From DASZIT01 sp963819695 (GTDB lineage: Bacteria; Actinomycetota; Acidimicrobiia; Acidimicrobiales; RAAP-2): a stretch of 64,000 bases of DNA. Both the position numbers and the translations under genes were made by a program. Shown here piece after piece: positions 1-8,426 of this stretch (the first letter of the stretch is position 1; every line of letters begins with the position of its first letter). Location of the stretch: contig CAWFXD010000001.1 in assembly GCA_963819695.1 (NCBI GenBank), positions 124,001 to 188,000 on the forward strand. Direction: 5' to 3'. A model generated the notes under the pieces. That model was not told the DNA's origin. It worked only from the letters and a program-made list of their open reading frames with translations, and ran no database searches.

Positions 1-890
1 CCGCCGCATCCGGGGCAGGACGTCCTGGGGGATGTGGGTCCATCGCCAGTCCTTCCAGGCCGAGACCATGGCCGGCGGGAACCAGTCGACGTGGCACATG
101 GCGTCGTGGGAGAGCACGATCCGATCGGCATGGCCCCGGTCGCAGAGCACCTTGACCGATTCGATGCGCTCCTCCATCGAGAAGGTGGCGATGCCGAAAT
201 GGTCGAAGCCCAGATAGGAGCCGTTGGCGATGATGGCTTCGTGGTAGGTGGCGTCGAGGGTCCCCCCGAGTGGCCGATGACCACCCGGCCGAGGTCGACC
301 CCCTCCTCGGCCAGGATCCGTTGCTGTTCCAAGCCCCACGGCTGGGGTGGGGTCGGGGTGTGGGTGGTGATCGGCACCCCGGTCTGGCGGTGGGCCTGGG
401 CGACCGCCCGCAGCACTCGCTCGACTCCCGGGGTGATCCCCGGGGTGTCGGTGGCGCACTTGAGGATGCCCGCCCGCACCCCGGTGTCGCCGATGCCCTC
501 GCGGATCTCCCTCACGAACAATTCGATCATCGGCTCGGCGCCGCCCAGGATGGTGCCGGGTCCCTGGAAGTGGAAGTACATCGGTACCTCGTTGTAGGTG
601 TAGACGCCGGTGGCGGCGATGATGTTGATCTCCGGGACCTGGTCGGCGACCGTCACGATGCGGGGGATGAACCGTCCGAGCCCGATCACCGTCAGGTCGA
701 CGATGGTGTCGATCCCGCTGGCCTTCAGGTCCCGCAGGCGTTGCACCGCGGCGGCCTGCACCCCGGCCTCGTCCCACTCCGCTGATGTCTTCTCGATCTC
801 GGGACTGAGGACGAAGACGTGCTCGTGCATGAGGGTCGACCCGAGGTCACCCGAGTCGACCGGACCCCGCACGGTGCTCACCAGCGTCAT
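1..890 (-). CDS. Phosphotriesterase-like lactonase (PLL family), partial and frameshifted
   Basis: Amidohydrolase-fold metalloenzyme of the phosphotriesterase/PLL group, which hydrolyses lactones or organophosphates at a binuclear metal site. Visible metal ligands are HEH at residues 22-24, the lysine of KCATD (Lys144, usually carbamylated), His177 in ITTHT and His207 in IGHS. Just after His207 a run of six C on the plus strand (262-267) is one base short. Restoring one base continues the family (GGTLDATYHEA, then LSHDAM with the last metal Asp). The gene runs off the left edge, so the C-terminus is missing. The start at 890 has a strong AAGGGGGG ribosome site. It lies 81 nt after the acyl-CoA synthetase on the same strand, so the two are probably co-transcribed. 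Family assignment is firm; substrate unknown. Confidence 0.82.
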   Translation of the reverse strand, partial: MTLVSTVRGPVDSGDLGSTLMHEHVFVLSPEIEKTSAEWDEAGVQAAAVQRLRDLKASGIDTIVDLTVIGLGRFIPRIVTVADQVPEINIIAATGVYTYNEVPMYFHFQGPGTILGGAEPMIELFVREIREGIGDTGVRAGILKCATDTPGITPGVERVLRAVAQAHRQTGVPITTHTPTPPQPWGLEQQRILAEEGVDLGRVVIGHSGGPSTPPTTKPSSPTAPIWASTISASPPSRWRSASNRSRCSATGAMPIGSCSPTTPCATSTGSRRPWSRPGRTGDGPTSPRTSCPGCG

Positions 891-971
891 GGATCCCCCC
901 TTCGGTAGGCCGCCGACACTCGGACCTGCGCGGTCACCGGAGCGTATCGCTGGAGGCCGGGTCGAAGACGT

Positions 972-2636
972 TCAGGCGGTGGCGATGGCGTCCGCCGCCT
1001 CGAGGCCCAGGGCGGTGACCGCCTGCTGGCGGAGGACGAACTTCTGGATCTTGCCGGTGACCGTCATCGGGAATTCGTCCACCGTCAGGACGTAGCGTGG
1101 CACCTTGAACCGGGCCAGCCGCTGGCGGCAGAAGTCGGTGATCTCCTCGGGGGCCAGCTGGCTTCCCGGCGCCGCGATGACAAAGGCGGCCAGCTCCTCG
1201 CCGAAGCGTTCGTCGGGTACGCCGACCACCTGGACGGACTCGACACCGGGATGGGTGAAGATGATCTCCTCGATCTCGCGGGGGTAGATGTTCTCGCCGC
1301 CCCGGATCACCATGTCCTTCAAACGCCCGACGACATTGACATTTCCGGCGGCGTCCATGGTGCCCAGATCCCCGGTTCGCATCCAACCGTCGACGATGGC
1401 GTCCCGGGTGGCTTCGTCGTCGTCCCAATAGCCCGGCATCACCAGGTATCCCCGCGTGCAGATCTCGCCCTTCTCGCCCCGCTCGACCGGGTCCAGCGTG
1501 GTGGCGTCGGCGATCTTGATCTCGGTGTGGGGCAGCGCCGATCCGATGGTCGACGTTCGAACCTCGAGCGGATCGTCGATCCTCGTCATGGTCGACACCG
1601 GCGAGGTCTCGGTCATCCCGTAGGCGATGGTCATGTCCGAGGCGTGCATCTCGTCGACGACCCGCCGCATGATCTCGATGGGACAGGGCGCGCCGGCCAT
1701 GATGCCGGTGCGAAGCGAGGTGAGGTCGAATTCACCGAACCGCGGATGGCTCAGCATGGCGATGAACATGGTCGGCACGCCGTAGATGCTGGTGCAGCCT
1801 TCATCGGCGATCGCCCCGAGGGTGGCGACGGGGTCGAATGCCTCGGCCGGATAGACCATGGTGGCGCCGGAGGACAGGCAGCCGAGATTGCCGATCCCCA
1901 TCCCGAAGCAATGGTAGAGGGGCACCGGAATGCACACCGCGTCTTCCTCGGTATAGCCGAGCTGGCGTCCGATGATGGCGCCGTTGTTGAGGACGTTGCG
2001 ATGGGTGAGGGTGGCGCCCTTCGGGCTGCCGGTGGTCCCGCTGGTGAACTGGATGTTGATCGGGTCGTCGGCGTCGCACTTCGCCTCCCGGGCCTCCAAC
2101 TCGCCGGCACCGATACCGGCAGCCATCTCGAGCATCGCCGCCCAGGTCAGGTCGGAGTCCACCCCGGTCCCGGTTTCGTCGGTACCGATGGCGACCACCC
2201 GCTCCAGTGACGGGCACCGCCCGCGGGTCTCCTGCAGCATGCCGAAGTAGTCGGCGTCCCGGAACCCGGCCACCGCGGCCAGGATCCTGACCCCGGATTT
2301 CGACAGCGCATAGGACAGCTCGCCGGCCCGGTAGGCGGGGTTGATGTTCACCAGAATGGCGCCCACCAACGCGCTTCCGAGCTGCAGTTCGGTCCACTCC
2401 ACCCGGGTCGGAGACCAGATGCCCACCCGGTCCCCGGGCTCGACTCCGAGGGCGAGCAGCCCCCGGGCCACCACCGACGATCGCTCGGCGAGATCCGACC
2501 AGGTGAGGTGCAGCCCCTGGTGGCGGCTCACCAGGGCCAGCCGGTCGCCGCTGGCTGCCACCCGCTGCCGAAGCGCACTCCCGATGGTGTCGCCCGACAG
2601 CGGCACGTCTGCGATCCCGGACTCGTAGGAAATCAT
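972..2636 (-). CDS. Acyl-CoA synthetase (AMP-forming, FadD/ACSF2-like)
   Basis: Activates a carboxylic acid to its acyl-CoA via an acyl-adenylate; cytosolic, class I adenylate-forming family. Motifs in order: P-loop FTSGTTGSPKGA near residue 195, YGMTET near 340, RTGDLG near 427 and the catalytic lysine in TGKIQKF near 527. The 554-residue length is normal for the family. The ATG at 2636 was chosen over the in-frame TTG at 2642 because AGAGG lies six bases before it. It is downstream of the ArsR gene and upstream of the lactonase on the same strand, which suggests a small substrate-inducible catabolic operon. Overall sequence resembles ACSF2-type medium-chain synthetases, but chain length cannot be read from sequence. 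Confidence 0.93.
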   Translation of the reverse strand: MISYESGIADVPLSGDTIGSALRQRVAASGDRLALVSRHQGLHLTWSDLAERSSVVARGLLALGVEPGDRVGIWSPTRVEWTELQLGSALVGAILVNINPAYRAGELSYALSKSGVRILAAVAGFRDADYFGMLQETRGRCPSLERVVAIGTDETGTGVDSDLTWAAMLEMAAGIGAGELEAREAKCDADDPINIQFTSGTTGSPKGATLTHRNVLNNGAIIGRQLGYTEEDAVCIPVPLYHCFGMGIGNLGCLSSGATMVYPAEAFDPVATLGAIADEGCTSIYGVPTMFIAMLSHPRFGEFDLTSLRTGIMAGAPCPIEIMRRVVDEMHASDMTIAYGMTETSPVSTMTRIDDPLEVRTSTIGSALPHTEIKIADATTLDPVERGEKGEICTRGYLVMPGYWDDDEATRDAIVDGWMRTGDLGTMDAAGNVNVVGRLKDMVIRGGENIYPREIEEIIFTHPGVESVQVVGVPDERFGEELAAFVIAAPGSQLAPEEITDFCRQRLARFKVPRYVLTVDEFPMTVTGKIQKFVLRQQAVTALGLEAADAIATA

Positions 2637-2715
2637 CGTCAACCTCTCGCTCCCCCTGCGGTCGGAAGCGTACTGTCGGTATCAGGAGGTGCGCAGGCGA
2701 GACGGGTCGCCCGAG

Positions 2716-3714
2716 CTACGCCGGATCCGGAGCCAGCACCCCCTGGAGGTGTTCGAGGAGATCGGCGACGGCGTCTTGGCAGACGACCAGCTCACGTCGG
2801 GAGCCGTCGGGCCCCTGTTCGACCAGGCCGGCGTCACGGAGCTGCTTCACGTGGTTGCTGACGGTGGGCTGGGCCAGTGAGAACAGGGTGGAGATACCGG
2901 TGATGGTCCGGGGCTCCCGGCGCAGGGTGTGGAGGATGGCCAGCCGGGTGGGGTCGGCGATGGTCTTGAGTCGGCGGGCGAGCAGCTCGGTGCGGGCCCG
3001 GGCTTCCGCGCCGGAGTGGTCGGTGCGGACCCCGATCACCACCACTCCGGAGAGCTCGAGGATGAGTCCCTTGTGGGTGAAGTAGGCGGGCACGACGGCC
3101 AGCTCCCCGTCGGGTCCGAGCTCTTCCACCAGTTTGCCGACCAGCCCACCGAAGTCGCAGTCGCTGCGGGCGGCCTCGTACCAGGGGGCACCTTTGGCCA
3201 CCGCCGCCCGCCGGATGGCGATGGCGGCGTCGACGGCCTGGCGGCCGTCCCGTTCCCAGTCGCCGCGAAGGGAACCCCAGGTGTCGGCGATGAGCTCGGT
3301 ATAGCGCTGACGCTGTTCGGCCGACGAGCGCAGTCGGCGCAGCCGGGCGTGGATGGCCGCCCGGTCCTCATCGGTCTCGGAGGTCAGGGCAAGGTCGACG
3401 GGAGCCGTCCCGCCCAACTCCGCGAGCCGGCTGATCAAGAGGTCGGCGTCGGTGGTGAAGAGCAATCCTCCGTGTTGGGCGAGCACGATCAATTCGGGGT
3501 AGCCCCCGCAGCTCACTGTGGTGTCGGGGTCACTCCAGAAGGCCCGCACCCGTTCAGCCAGCCCCGGCGTCCGGTCGTACAGGCGGGCCAGGGCGGCGTG
3601 GTCCTGGCGGTACTCGCTTCGGGAAGCGGCGGCCAACGCCCATTCGATCTCCAAGGCGATCGATGGATAGATGCCGACGCGGGGTGCACGGGTTTCTGCA
3701 TCCTCGATTATCAT
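2716..3714 (-). CDS. ArsR-family winged-helix regulator with long N-terminal domain
   Basis: About 332 residues. The last 90 form an ArsR-type winged helix (DPTRLAILHTLRREP, then the recognition-helix region LAQPTVSNHVKQLRDAGLV). The first 230 residues are a domain of unknown function typical of long actinobacterial ArsR proteins; I see no metal-binding CxC. It probably represses its own operon and perhaps the divergent small gene. The ATG at 3714 is preferred: the longer reading from a TTG at 3753 would start inside a clear -35 box. No Shine-Dalgarno is present, and the -10 element is so close to the ATG that the mRNA is probably leaderless. The stop is 79 nt upstream of the acyl-CoA synthetase start. 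Confidence 0.85.
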   Translation of the reverse strand: MIIEDAETRAPRVGIYPSIALEIEWALAAASRSEYRQDHAALARLYDRTPGLAERVRAFWSDPDTTVSCGGYPELIVLAQHGGLLFTTDADLLISRLAELGGTAPVDLALTSETDEDRAAIHARLRRLRSSAEQRQRYTELIADTWGSLRGDWERDGRQAVDAAIAIRRAAVAKGAPWYEAARSDCDFGGLVGKLVEELGPDGELAVVPAYFTHKGLILELSGVVVIGVRTDHSGAEARARTELLARRLKTIADPTRLAILHTLRREPRTITGISTLFSLAQPTVSNHVKQLRDAGLVEQGPDGSRRELVVCQDAVADLLEHLQGVLAPDPA

Positions 3715-3753
3715 AGTTAAGTAACTATATACGAATATTCTTGACTTTGTCAA
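3713..3753 (-). promoter_or_regulatory. Promoter and operator of the ArsR gene
   Basis: On the minus strand TTGACA (3748-3753) is followed after 16-18 bases by TATATA/TATAGT (3724-3731), a near-consensus sigma-70 promoter. A perfect 16-bp palindrome, ATAGTTAAGTAACTAT (3713-3728), covers the -10 box and touches the start codon at 3714. This placement would let a dimeric repressor block both polymerase and a leaderless start. The stretch is strikingly AT-rich for this genome. Autoregulation by the ArsR protein is inferred. Confidence 0.75.
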
Positions 3754-3782
3754 CCGAACCTATTTAACATGGAGGCATGAGC

Positions 3783-4025
3783 ATGCACCCGCCGATGATG
3801 GACAAACTGGCTTCCGGTCACATCGACGACCTGCGACGCTCGGCTGACCGTTACCCCCGGGAGTCCCGGGTTCGGGCCCGCCGCCACCCCGGGACCGCCA
3901 TCGCCCGGCTGATCGGAGTGTCCCTCATCCGGGTCGGTGGCCGCCTGGCCGGGCCCGAGGCCGCCAACCAGCCCAGGATCCTCACCGCCCGGGAAGCGAT
4001 GGGCGAACTTCACACCCTGAGCTGA
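3783..4025 (+). CDS. Small hypothetical protein (80 aa)
   Basis: Short basic protein that I do not recognise. The middle has an amphipathic, partly hydrophobic stretch (TAIARLIGVSLIRVGGRLAG) that could be a membrane-associated helix; the rest is Arg-rich. GGAGG at 3771-3775 gives seven bases of spacing to the ATG at 3783 and only one to the ATG at 3777, so 3783 is chosen. It is divergent from the ArsR gene, and the palindrome at 3713-3728 lies between them, so it may be co-regulated. Codon use matches the neighbours, which supports a real gene. Confidence 0.6.
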   Translation: MHPPMMDKLASGHIDDLRRSADRYPRESRVRARRHPGTAIARLIGVSLIRVGGRLAGPEAANQPRILTAREAMGELHTLS

Positions 4026-4091
4026 CACCCAGCGCGGCTAGGCGACAGGGAGAGGTCGGGCGGATCGAACGGTTCGAAGGCGGATCCTGCT

Positions 4092-4955
4092 TCAGAGTTC
4101 GAGGAGCTTGGCGGCGGCCTCGAGTGCGCCCAGGTGTTCGTCGACCGAGCCGAGCCCGAGCCGCATGGTGTCGATGCCCAGGTGGGTGGCGCCGGCGTCC
4201 CGCCAACGATCGACCTGTCGAAGGAAGAGGTCGGTATCGTCCGGGTGCCACGTCACCCGACCCTCCATACCCAGTGCCGTCCCGTCCCGCCCCGCCTCTG
4301 CCGCCGATGCCTCGATGATTGAACGGGCCTGGTCGAGTCGTTCCCCTGGGGGCACCATGGGGAACCATCCGTCGGCCAGTCGACCGATCCGCTGGTAGGC
4401 GGGGTCGGACGCCGCGCCGAGCCACACCGGGATCGGGCGCTGGACCGGCAGCGGGGCGAGGCTGGCCCCAACCACCTGCTCGAACGTTCCCTCGAACGTC
4501 ACCGAACGTTCGGTCCACAATCGGCGCAGCAGATCGATCTGCTCGTCCAATCTTCGGCCGCGATTGGTGAAGTCCTTGCCCAGCGCCTCGTATTCAACCG
4601 GGTTCCACCCGATGGCGACCCCCAACCGGAACCGACCCTCGGTGAGCAGATCGACTTCGGCGGCTTGCTTGGCCACCAGCGCGGTTTGACGTTGCGGCAG
4701 GATCAGGATGCCGGTAACCAATTCGATGTTTGTGACCGCAGCCAGATAGCCAAACATCACCAGCGGCTCGTGGAAGGTGGTGGCACTGTCGTAGGGCCCT
4801 GACCAGTTCCGGTGCACTTCGGGGTCGGCCCCCAACACGTGGTCGTAGGTGAGCAAATGGCTGTAGCCGAGCTCCTCGACCCCCTGGCCGTAGGAACGGA
4901 CCGCGGCCACCTCGCCGCCGAGTTCGGTCTGGGGGAAGACGACGCCGATGCGCAT
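4092..4955 (-). CDS. LLM-class F420-dependent oxidoreductase
   Basis: Luciferase-like monooxygenase fold, 287 residues, TIM barrel. Characteristic stretches are MRIGVVFPQTE at the N-terminus, GYSHLLTYDHVLG, LVTGILILPQRQTALVAKQ and RFRLGVAIGWNPVEYE. These match the actinobacterial F420-dependent subgroup, which uses reduced or oxidised F420 for hydride transfer; the substrate is unknown. The start at 4955 overlaps the stop of mscL in a TGATG arrangement, so translation is probably coupled. A longer upstream reading would run into the mscL coding frame and is rejected. It is convergent with the small gene ending at 4025. Confidence 0.88.
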   Translation of the reverse strand: MRIGVVFPQTELGGEVAAVRSYGQGVEELGYSHLLTYDHVLGADPEVHRNWSGPYDSATTFHEPLVMFGYLAAVTNIELVTGILILPQRQTALVAKQAAEVDLLTEGRFRLGVAIGWNPVEYEALGKDFTNRGRRLDEQIDLLRRLWTERSVTFEGTFEQVVGASLAPLPVQRPIPVWLGAASDPAYQRIGRLADGWFPMVPPGERLDQARSIIEASAAEAGRDGTALGMEGRVTWHPDDTDLFLRQVDRWRDAGATHLGIDTMRLGLGSVDEHLGALEAAAKLLEL

Positions 4956-5371
4956 CAGCTGGCGTCCGACAGCTCGCTGGCGCAGTACTTGCACTTGGTG
5001 GCCTCCACCGGGATGTCGCCGGACAGGCAGTACGGGCACTTCTTGGTCGGGGGCGGGTCGCCGAAGACGGTCTTGCCCAGCTTGTTCATGTAGGCCTTGT
5101 ACGGGACGACCAGGACGAAATAGATGACCGCCATGAAGATGATGAAGTAGATGACCGCGGAGACGAAGGCGCCGACGTTGATGGTCTGCCCGTTGAGGAT
5201 CCAGCCGAGACCCGCGGACGACGACTTTCCCCCGATGGCGTTGACCAGGGGGGTGATGATGCTGTCGGTGAACGCCTTGATCAAGGTGCTGAAAGCCAGC
5301 GCCACCACCAGGCCGACGGCGATCACGATCAGATCACCCTGCATGAGGAAATTCTTGAAACCCTTGAGCAT
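4955..5371 (-). CDS. mscL: Large-conductance mechanosensitive channel MscL with C-terminal zinc ribbon
   Basis: Homopentameric turgor-release channel of the cytoplasmic membrane. The start MLKGFKNFLMQGDLIVIAVG is the amphipathic N-helix leading into TM1. A second hydrophobic segment (VSAVIYFIIFMAVIYFVLVV) is TM2, and the family's cytoplasmic helix is replaced or extended by CPYC followed by CKYC. These two CxxC pairs, 12 residues apart, look like a zinc ribbon. At 138 residues the length is normal. The ATG at 5371 has AAGGAG six bases upstream; the ATG at 5377 would sit directly on that site. It is translationally coupled to the LLM oxidoreductase downstream. Confidence 0.92.
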   Translation of the reverse strand: MLKGFKNFLMQGDLIVIAVGLVVALAFSTLIKAFTDSIITPLVNAIGGKSSSAGLGWILNGQTINVGAFVSAVIYFIIFMAVIYFVLVVPYKAYMNKLGKTVFGDPPPTKKCPYCLSGDIPVEATKCKYCASELSDAS

Positions 5372-5521
5372 GACCATCTCCTTGCTTGACCGCCCCCGTG
5401 GGGAATGTTCTCTCAACGCATCTCGGTGATGCCGAGGGACTCTATAGCCGGGCGCCCGGATCATCCCCGAATGTGGGCTCGGTGAAACCGGAAAGGGAGG
5501 CCCGGCCCAGGCTCCGGCATC

Positions 5522-5527
5522 TACGGT
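5522..5527 (+). promoter_or_regulatory. -10 element TACGGT, leaderless monooxygenase start
   Basis: TACGGT ends six bases before the ATG at 5534 and no Shine-Dalgarno sequence is present, as expected for a leaderless mRNA. No clear -35 box is visible. Confidence 0.4.
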
Positions 5528-5533
5528 GTTGGG

Positions 5534-6973
5534 ATGCGCGTGGCGATCATCGGTGCCGGGATGGCGGGGATCCTCAGCGCCATCAAGCTGACCGAAGCCG
5601 GTATCGACGAGGTCACGGTCTACGAGAAGGCCGACCGCCTCGGCGGCACCTGGAGGGAGAACACCTATCCGGGCATCGCCTGCGACGTTCCCTCCCACCT
5701 CTACAGCTACTCGTTCCGGCTCAACCCCGATTGGAGCCACCCGTTCTCACCCGGGCAGGAGATCCAGGCCTACCTCGAGCGAGTGGCTCGGGAGCACCAC
5801 GTCGACCAGCTCATTCGGTTCGGGGAAGAGATCACCACCTGCGAGTGGAGCGATCGGCGCTGGCATCTCGAGAGCGCCGGCGGGCGCCACGATGTCGCCG
5901 ATTTCGTCATCGCCGCCACCGGGGTCCTGCATCATCCGAACTACCCGGACATCGAAGGCGCCGACACCTTCGACGGGCCCATCTTCCACAGCTCCCGATG
6001 GGATCACCGAGCGGCTGTCGACGGGGCCCGGGTCGGCATCATCGGAACCGGCTCGACCGCGGTGCAGATGGTGTCGGCGGTGGTCGACCGGGCCCAGAAA
6101 CTCTCCCTGTTCCAGCGGACCGCCCAATGGATCATGCCCCAGGAGAACCCGGCCTATGGCGACGAGGAACGGGCCGACTGGAACCGCAACCCGGCCAAGC
6201 TGGAGCAGCTCCACCAGAGCCTTTCCGAGCTGTTCACCAACTTCGCCAATGGCATCGTGGACGCCGGATCTCCGGAGATGGCGATGATCGCCGAGATGTG
6301 CCGTCAAAACCTCGAGGGGAAGGTGACCGACCCGGTTCTCCGCGAACGGCTCCGCCCCAACTACCGGGCGGCGTGCAAGCGGCTGGTCATCTCACCCAAC
6401 TTCTACGAAAGCATCCAGAAGGAGAATGCCGAGCTGGTCACCGAGCCCATCGACCACATCGAGGCTGCAGGGATCCGCACCGTTGACGGCCGGCTCCACG
6501 ACCTCGATGTCATCGTCCTCGCCACCGGATTCAAGGTGGATGCCTTCATGCGACCGATGTCGGTGATCGGGCGAGACGGCATCGACCTGGCAGCTACCTG
6601 GGCCGAACGCCCGAGTGCCTACCTGTCGATATCGATCCCCGGGTTCCCCAACTTCGCCATGGTGAACGGTCCCAACGGCCCGGTGGGGAATTTCTCCCTC
6701 ATCGAGGTGGCCGAGCTGCAGTTCGCCTACATCATGCAACTGATCGAGCTGGTTCGCTCCGGTCGGTGTCGGGAGATCAGCGCCACCCAGTCGGCCACCG
6801 ACCAGTTCGAGGCCGAACGGGTCGCCGCCGCCGCCAACACCATCTGGAGCACCGGCTGCCGCAGCTGGTATCTCGACGACCGGGGCATCCCGGCCACCTG
6901 GCCATGGTCCTTCGGTCGATTCTGCCAGGAGATGGAGCGTCCCAAGCTGGACGCCTTTGACCAACGCCCGTAG
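5534..6973 (+). CDS. Flavin-containing (Baeyer-Villiger type) monooxygenase
   Basis: FAD- and NADPH-dependent enzyme inserting oxygen into ketones or related substrates. GAGMAG (residues 7-12) is the FAD Rossmann motif, followed by GGTWRENTYPG, typical of class B monooxygenases. The Baeyer-Villiger signature FxGxxxHxxxW appears as FDGPIFHSSRWD, and GTGSTA is the NADPH Rossmann motif. ATGF near residue 335 is the C-terminal FAD contact. At 479 residues it is a little shorter than classic cyclohexanone monooxygenases (about 540). It is divergent from mscL and convergent with the ABC1 kinase, 15 nt away. Confidence 0.92.
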   Translation: MRVAIIGAGMAGILSAIKLTEAGIDEVTVYEKADRLGGTWRENTYPGIACDVPSHLYSYSFRLNPDWSHPFSPGQEIQAYLERVAREHHVDQLIRFGEEITTCEWSDRRWHLESAGGRHDVADFVIAATGVLHHPNYPDIEGADTFDGPIFHSSRWDHRAAVDGARVGIIGTGSTAVQMVSAVVDRAQKLSLFQRTAQWIMPQENPAYGDEERADWNRNPAKLEQLHQSLSELFTNFANGIVDAGSPEMAMIAEMCRQNLEGKVTDPVLRERLRPNYRAACKRLVISPNFYESIQKENAELVTEPIDHIEAAGIRTVDGRLHDLDVIVLATGFKVDAFMRPMSVIGRDGIDLAATWAERPSAYLSISIPGFPNFAMVNGPNGPVGNFSLIEVAELQFAYIMQLIELVRSGRCREISATQSATDQFEAERVAAAANTIWSTGCRSWYLDDRGIPATWPWSFGRFCQEMERPKLDAFDQRP

Positions 6974-6988
6974 CCCGGCCGACCTGGT

Positions 6989-8386
6989 CTACTGCGGCAG
7001 TGGGATCCCGAGATCGGCGGCTTTGGCCTCGGCGGCATCCGGGAAGATGTTCCTGACCAGAAAGGGGTCGTTGACCATCAGGTAGTCGGGGACCAGCGCC
7101 TTGGTGTAACGCTCCAGGTAGAGCAGCTGCTTGGCGATGAGCACCATCTCCCGGGGGGCGGTGGCACCGAGTGACTCGGCGATGTCGAAGGCCTGCTTCA
7201 GCAGTTCTCCGAGGTTGAGGCCGGACACCGATTGGTCGAGCAGCGGGTCCAGGACCACCTTGAGCTGCAGCCCGACCATCTCGTCGCTGAGCTCCATGGA
7301 GGCGGGAAAGATCTCGACGTGGCGGAATGCCCGGGCGATGCGGGTGTAGTCGCGATCGAACAGGATGGTGAGGAGGACGTCGGAGAGGAACTCCTTCCAG
7401 GTGGCGTCCAGCTCCCCCATGATGCCGAAGTCGAGGAACGAGCACCGCCCGTCGTCGAGGAGCCACATGTTCCCGGCGTGCATGTCGCCGTGGAAGGGCC
7501 CATGGACCAGGGCCGCTTCCAGCCATGCCTTGCAGCCCCGGCGGAGTACCAACTCGGCATCGATGTCCCGTTCCCGGATGGTGTCGAAGGCGTCCATCGG
7601 GATGCCGACCATCCGTTCCATGCAGATCATGTGGGGGCCGCAGTAGTCCCAGAAGACCTCCGGTGCGGTCACCCACCGGTTGTCGCCGAACGCGCCGATG
7701 TGTTCCCGGAACGAGGCCTGGCGGTGGGCTTCGAGGGCGAAGTTGAGCTCCTGGTTGGTGACATGGTGGAGGTCCTCGATGATGGCCGGCGCGTTGAACC
7801 GGGCCCCCGCCTTGGTTCGGGCCAGGAGCAGTGCCAGCTTGTGCAGGATGCGTAGGTCGGTGTTCATCCGCCGGGCGATGTCGGGTCGCTGGAGCTTGAC
7901 CACCGCGTCGCGTCCGTCGGGGAGCACGCAGGCGTGGACCTGGGCGATGGAAGCCGCCGACAGCGACCGGTCGTCGAACGATCGGAAGAGTTGGGCCGGC
8001 AGCCGCCCCAGGTCGTCGCGGATGAGTCGGTGCACGGTGTCGGAGGGAAACGGGGGCACCTCGTCGAGGCAGCGCTGACAGGCGTCGGCCAGCGGGGTGG
8101 GAAACAACCCGGGCGACGAGGCGATCAGCTGACCGAGCTTGACGAAGGTCGGACCCAGCCTCTCGAAGCCGTCCACCACGGCGCCGGCGGCGAGGACCGA
8201 CCAGCTCTGGCCGATCCGGGCCAATTTTCGGGGCGCGATCCGGAGGAGCGACGTCAGCATCACCAGACCGATGGTGAGGACCCGGGCCAGTTCCCGCGGG
8301 CCGAACCGGTCGAGGGTCGGGGTGTGGACGGCCAGGTCGCCGGGAGGCGGACCGTCGGAATACGGTCCGCGGAAGGTGGTCACCAT
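6989..8386 (-). CDS. ABC1/UbiB (AarF) family atypical kinase
   Basis: Protein-kinase-like ATPase of the ADCK/UbiB family, linked elsewhere to ubiquinone or other isoprenoid-lipid metabolism. Family marks seen: KLGQ in an invariant N-terminal helix (the KxGQ motif), VVKLQRPDI (nucleotide lysine), NQELNF, the catalytic HGDMHAGN and the metal-binding DFG in FLDFGIMGEL. About 465 residues. Start uncertain: the ATG at 8386 is used, but an in-frame GTG at 8434 overlaps the end of the TetR gene by eight bases and would allow coupling. It follows the TetR gene on the same strand, so it is probably under the same operator. Confidence 0.88.
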   Translation of the reverse strand: MVTTFRGPYSDGPPPGDLAVHTPTLDRFGPRELARVLTIGLVMLTSLLRIAPRKLARIGQSWSVLAAGAVVDGFERLGPTFVKLGQLIASSPGLFPTPLADACQRCLDEVPPFPSDTVHRLIRDDLGRLPAQLFRSFDDRSLSAASIAQVHACVLPDGRDAVVKLQRPDIARRMNTDLRILHKLALLLARTKAGARFNAPAIIEDLHHVTNQELNFALEAHRQASFREHIGAFGDNRWVTAPEVFWDYCGPHMICMERMVGIPMDAFDTIRERDIDAELVLRRGCKAWLEAALVHGPFHGDMHAGNMWLLDDGRCSFLDFGIMGELDATWKEFLSDVLLTILFDRDYTRIARAFRHVEIFPASMELSDEMVGLQLKVVLDPLLDQSVSGLNLGELLKQAFDIAESLGATAPREMVLIAKQLLYLERYTKALVPDYLMVNDPFLVRNIFPDAAEAKAADLGIPLPQ

Positions 8387-8426
8387 CCCGGTCCGGCTGA
8401 AGGTGTCGGCCGCCTGCCGGTCGACG

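Noticed and set aside
34..785. Long plus-strand ORFs opposite the lactonase gene
   Set aside because: They lack family motifs and mirror the coding strand; such shadows are common in GC-rich DNA.
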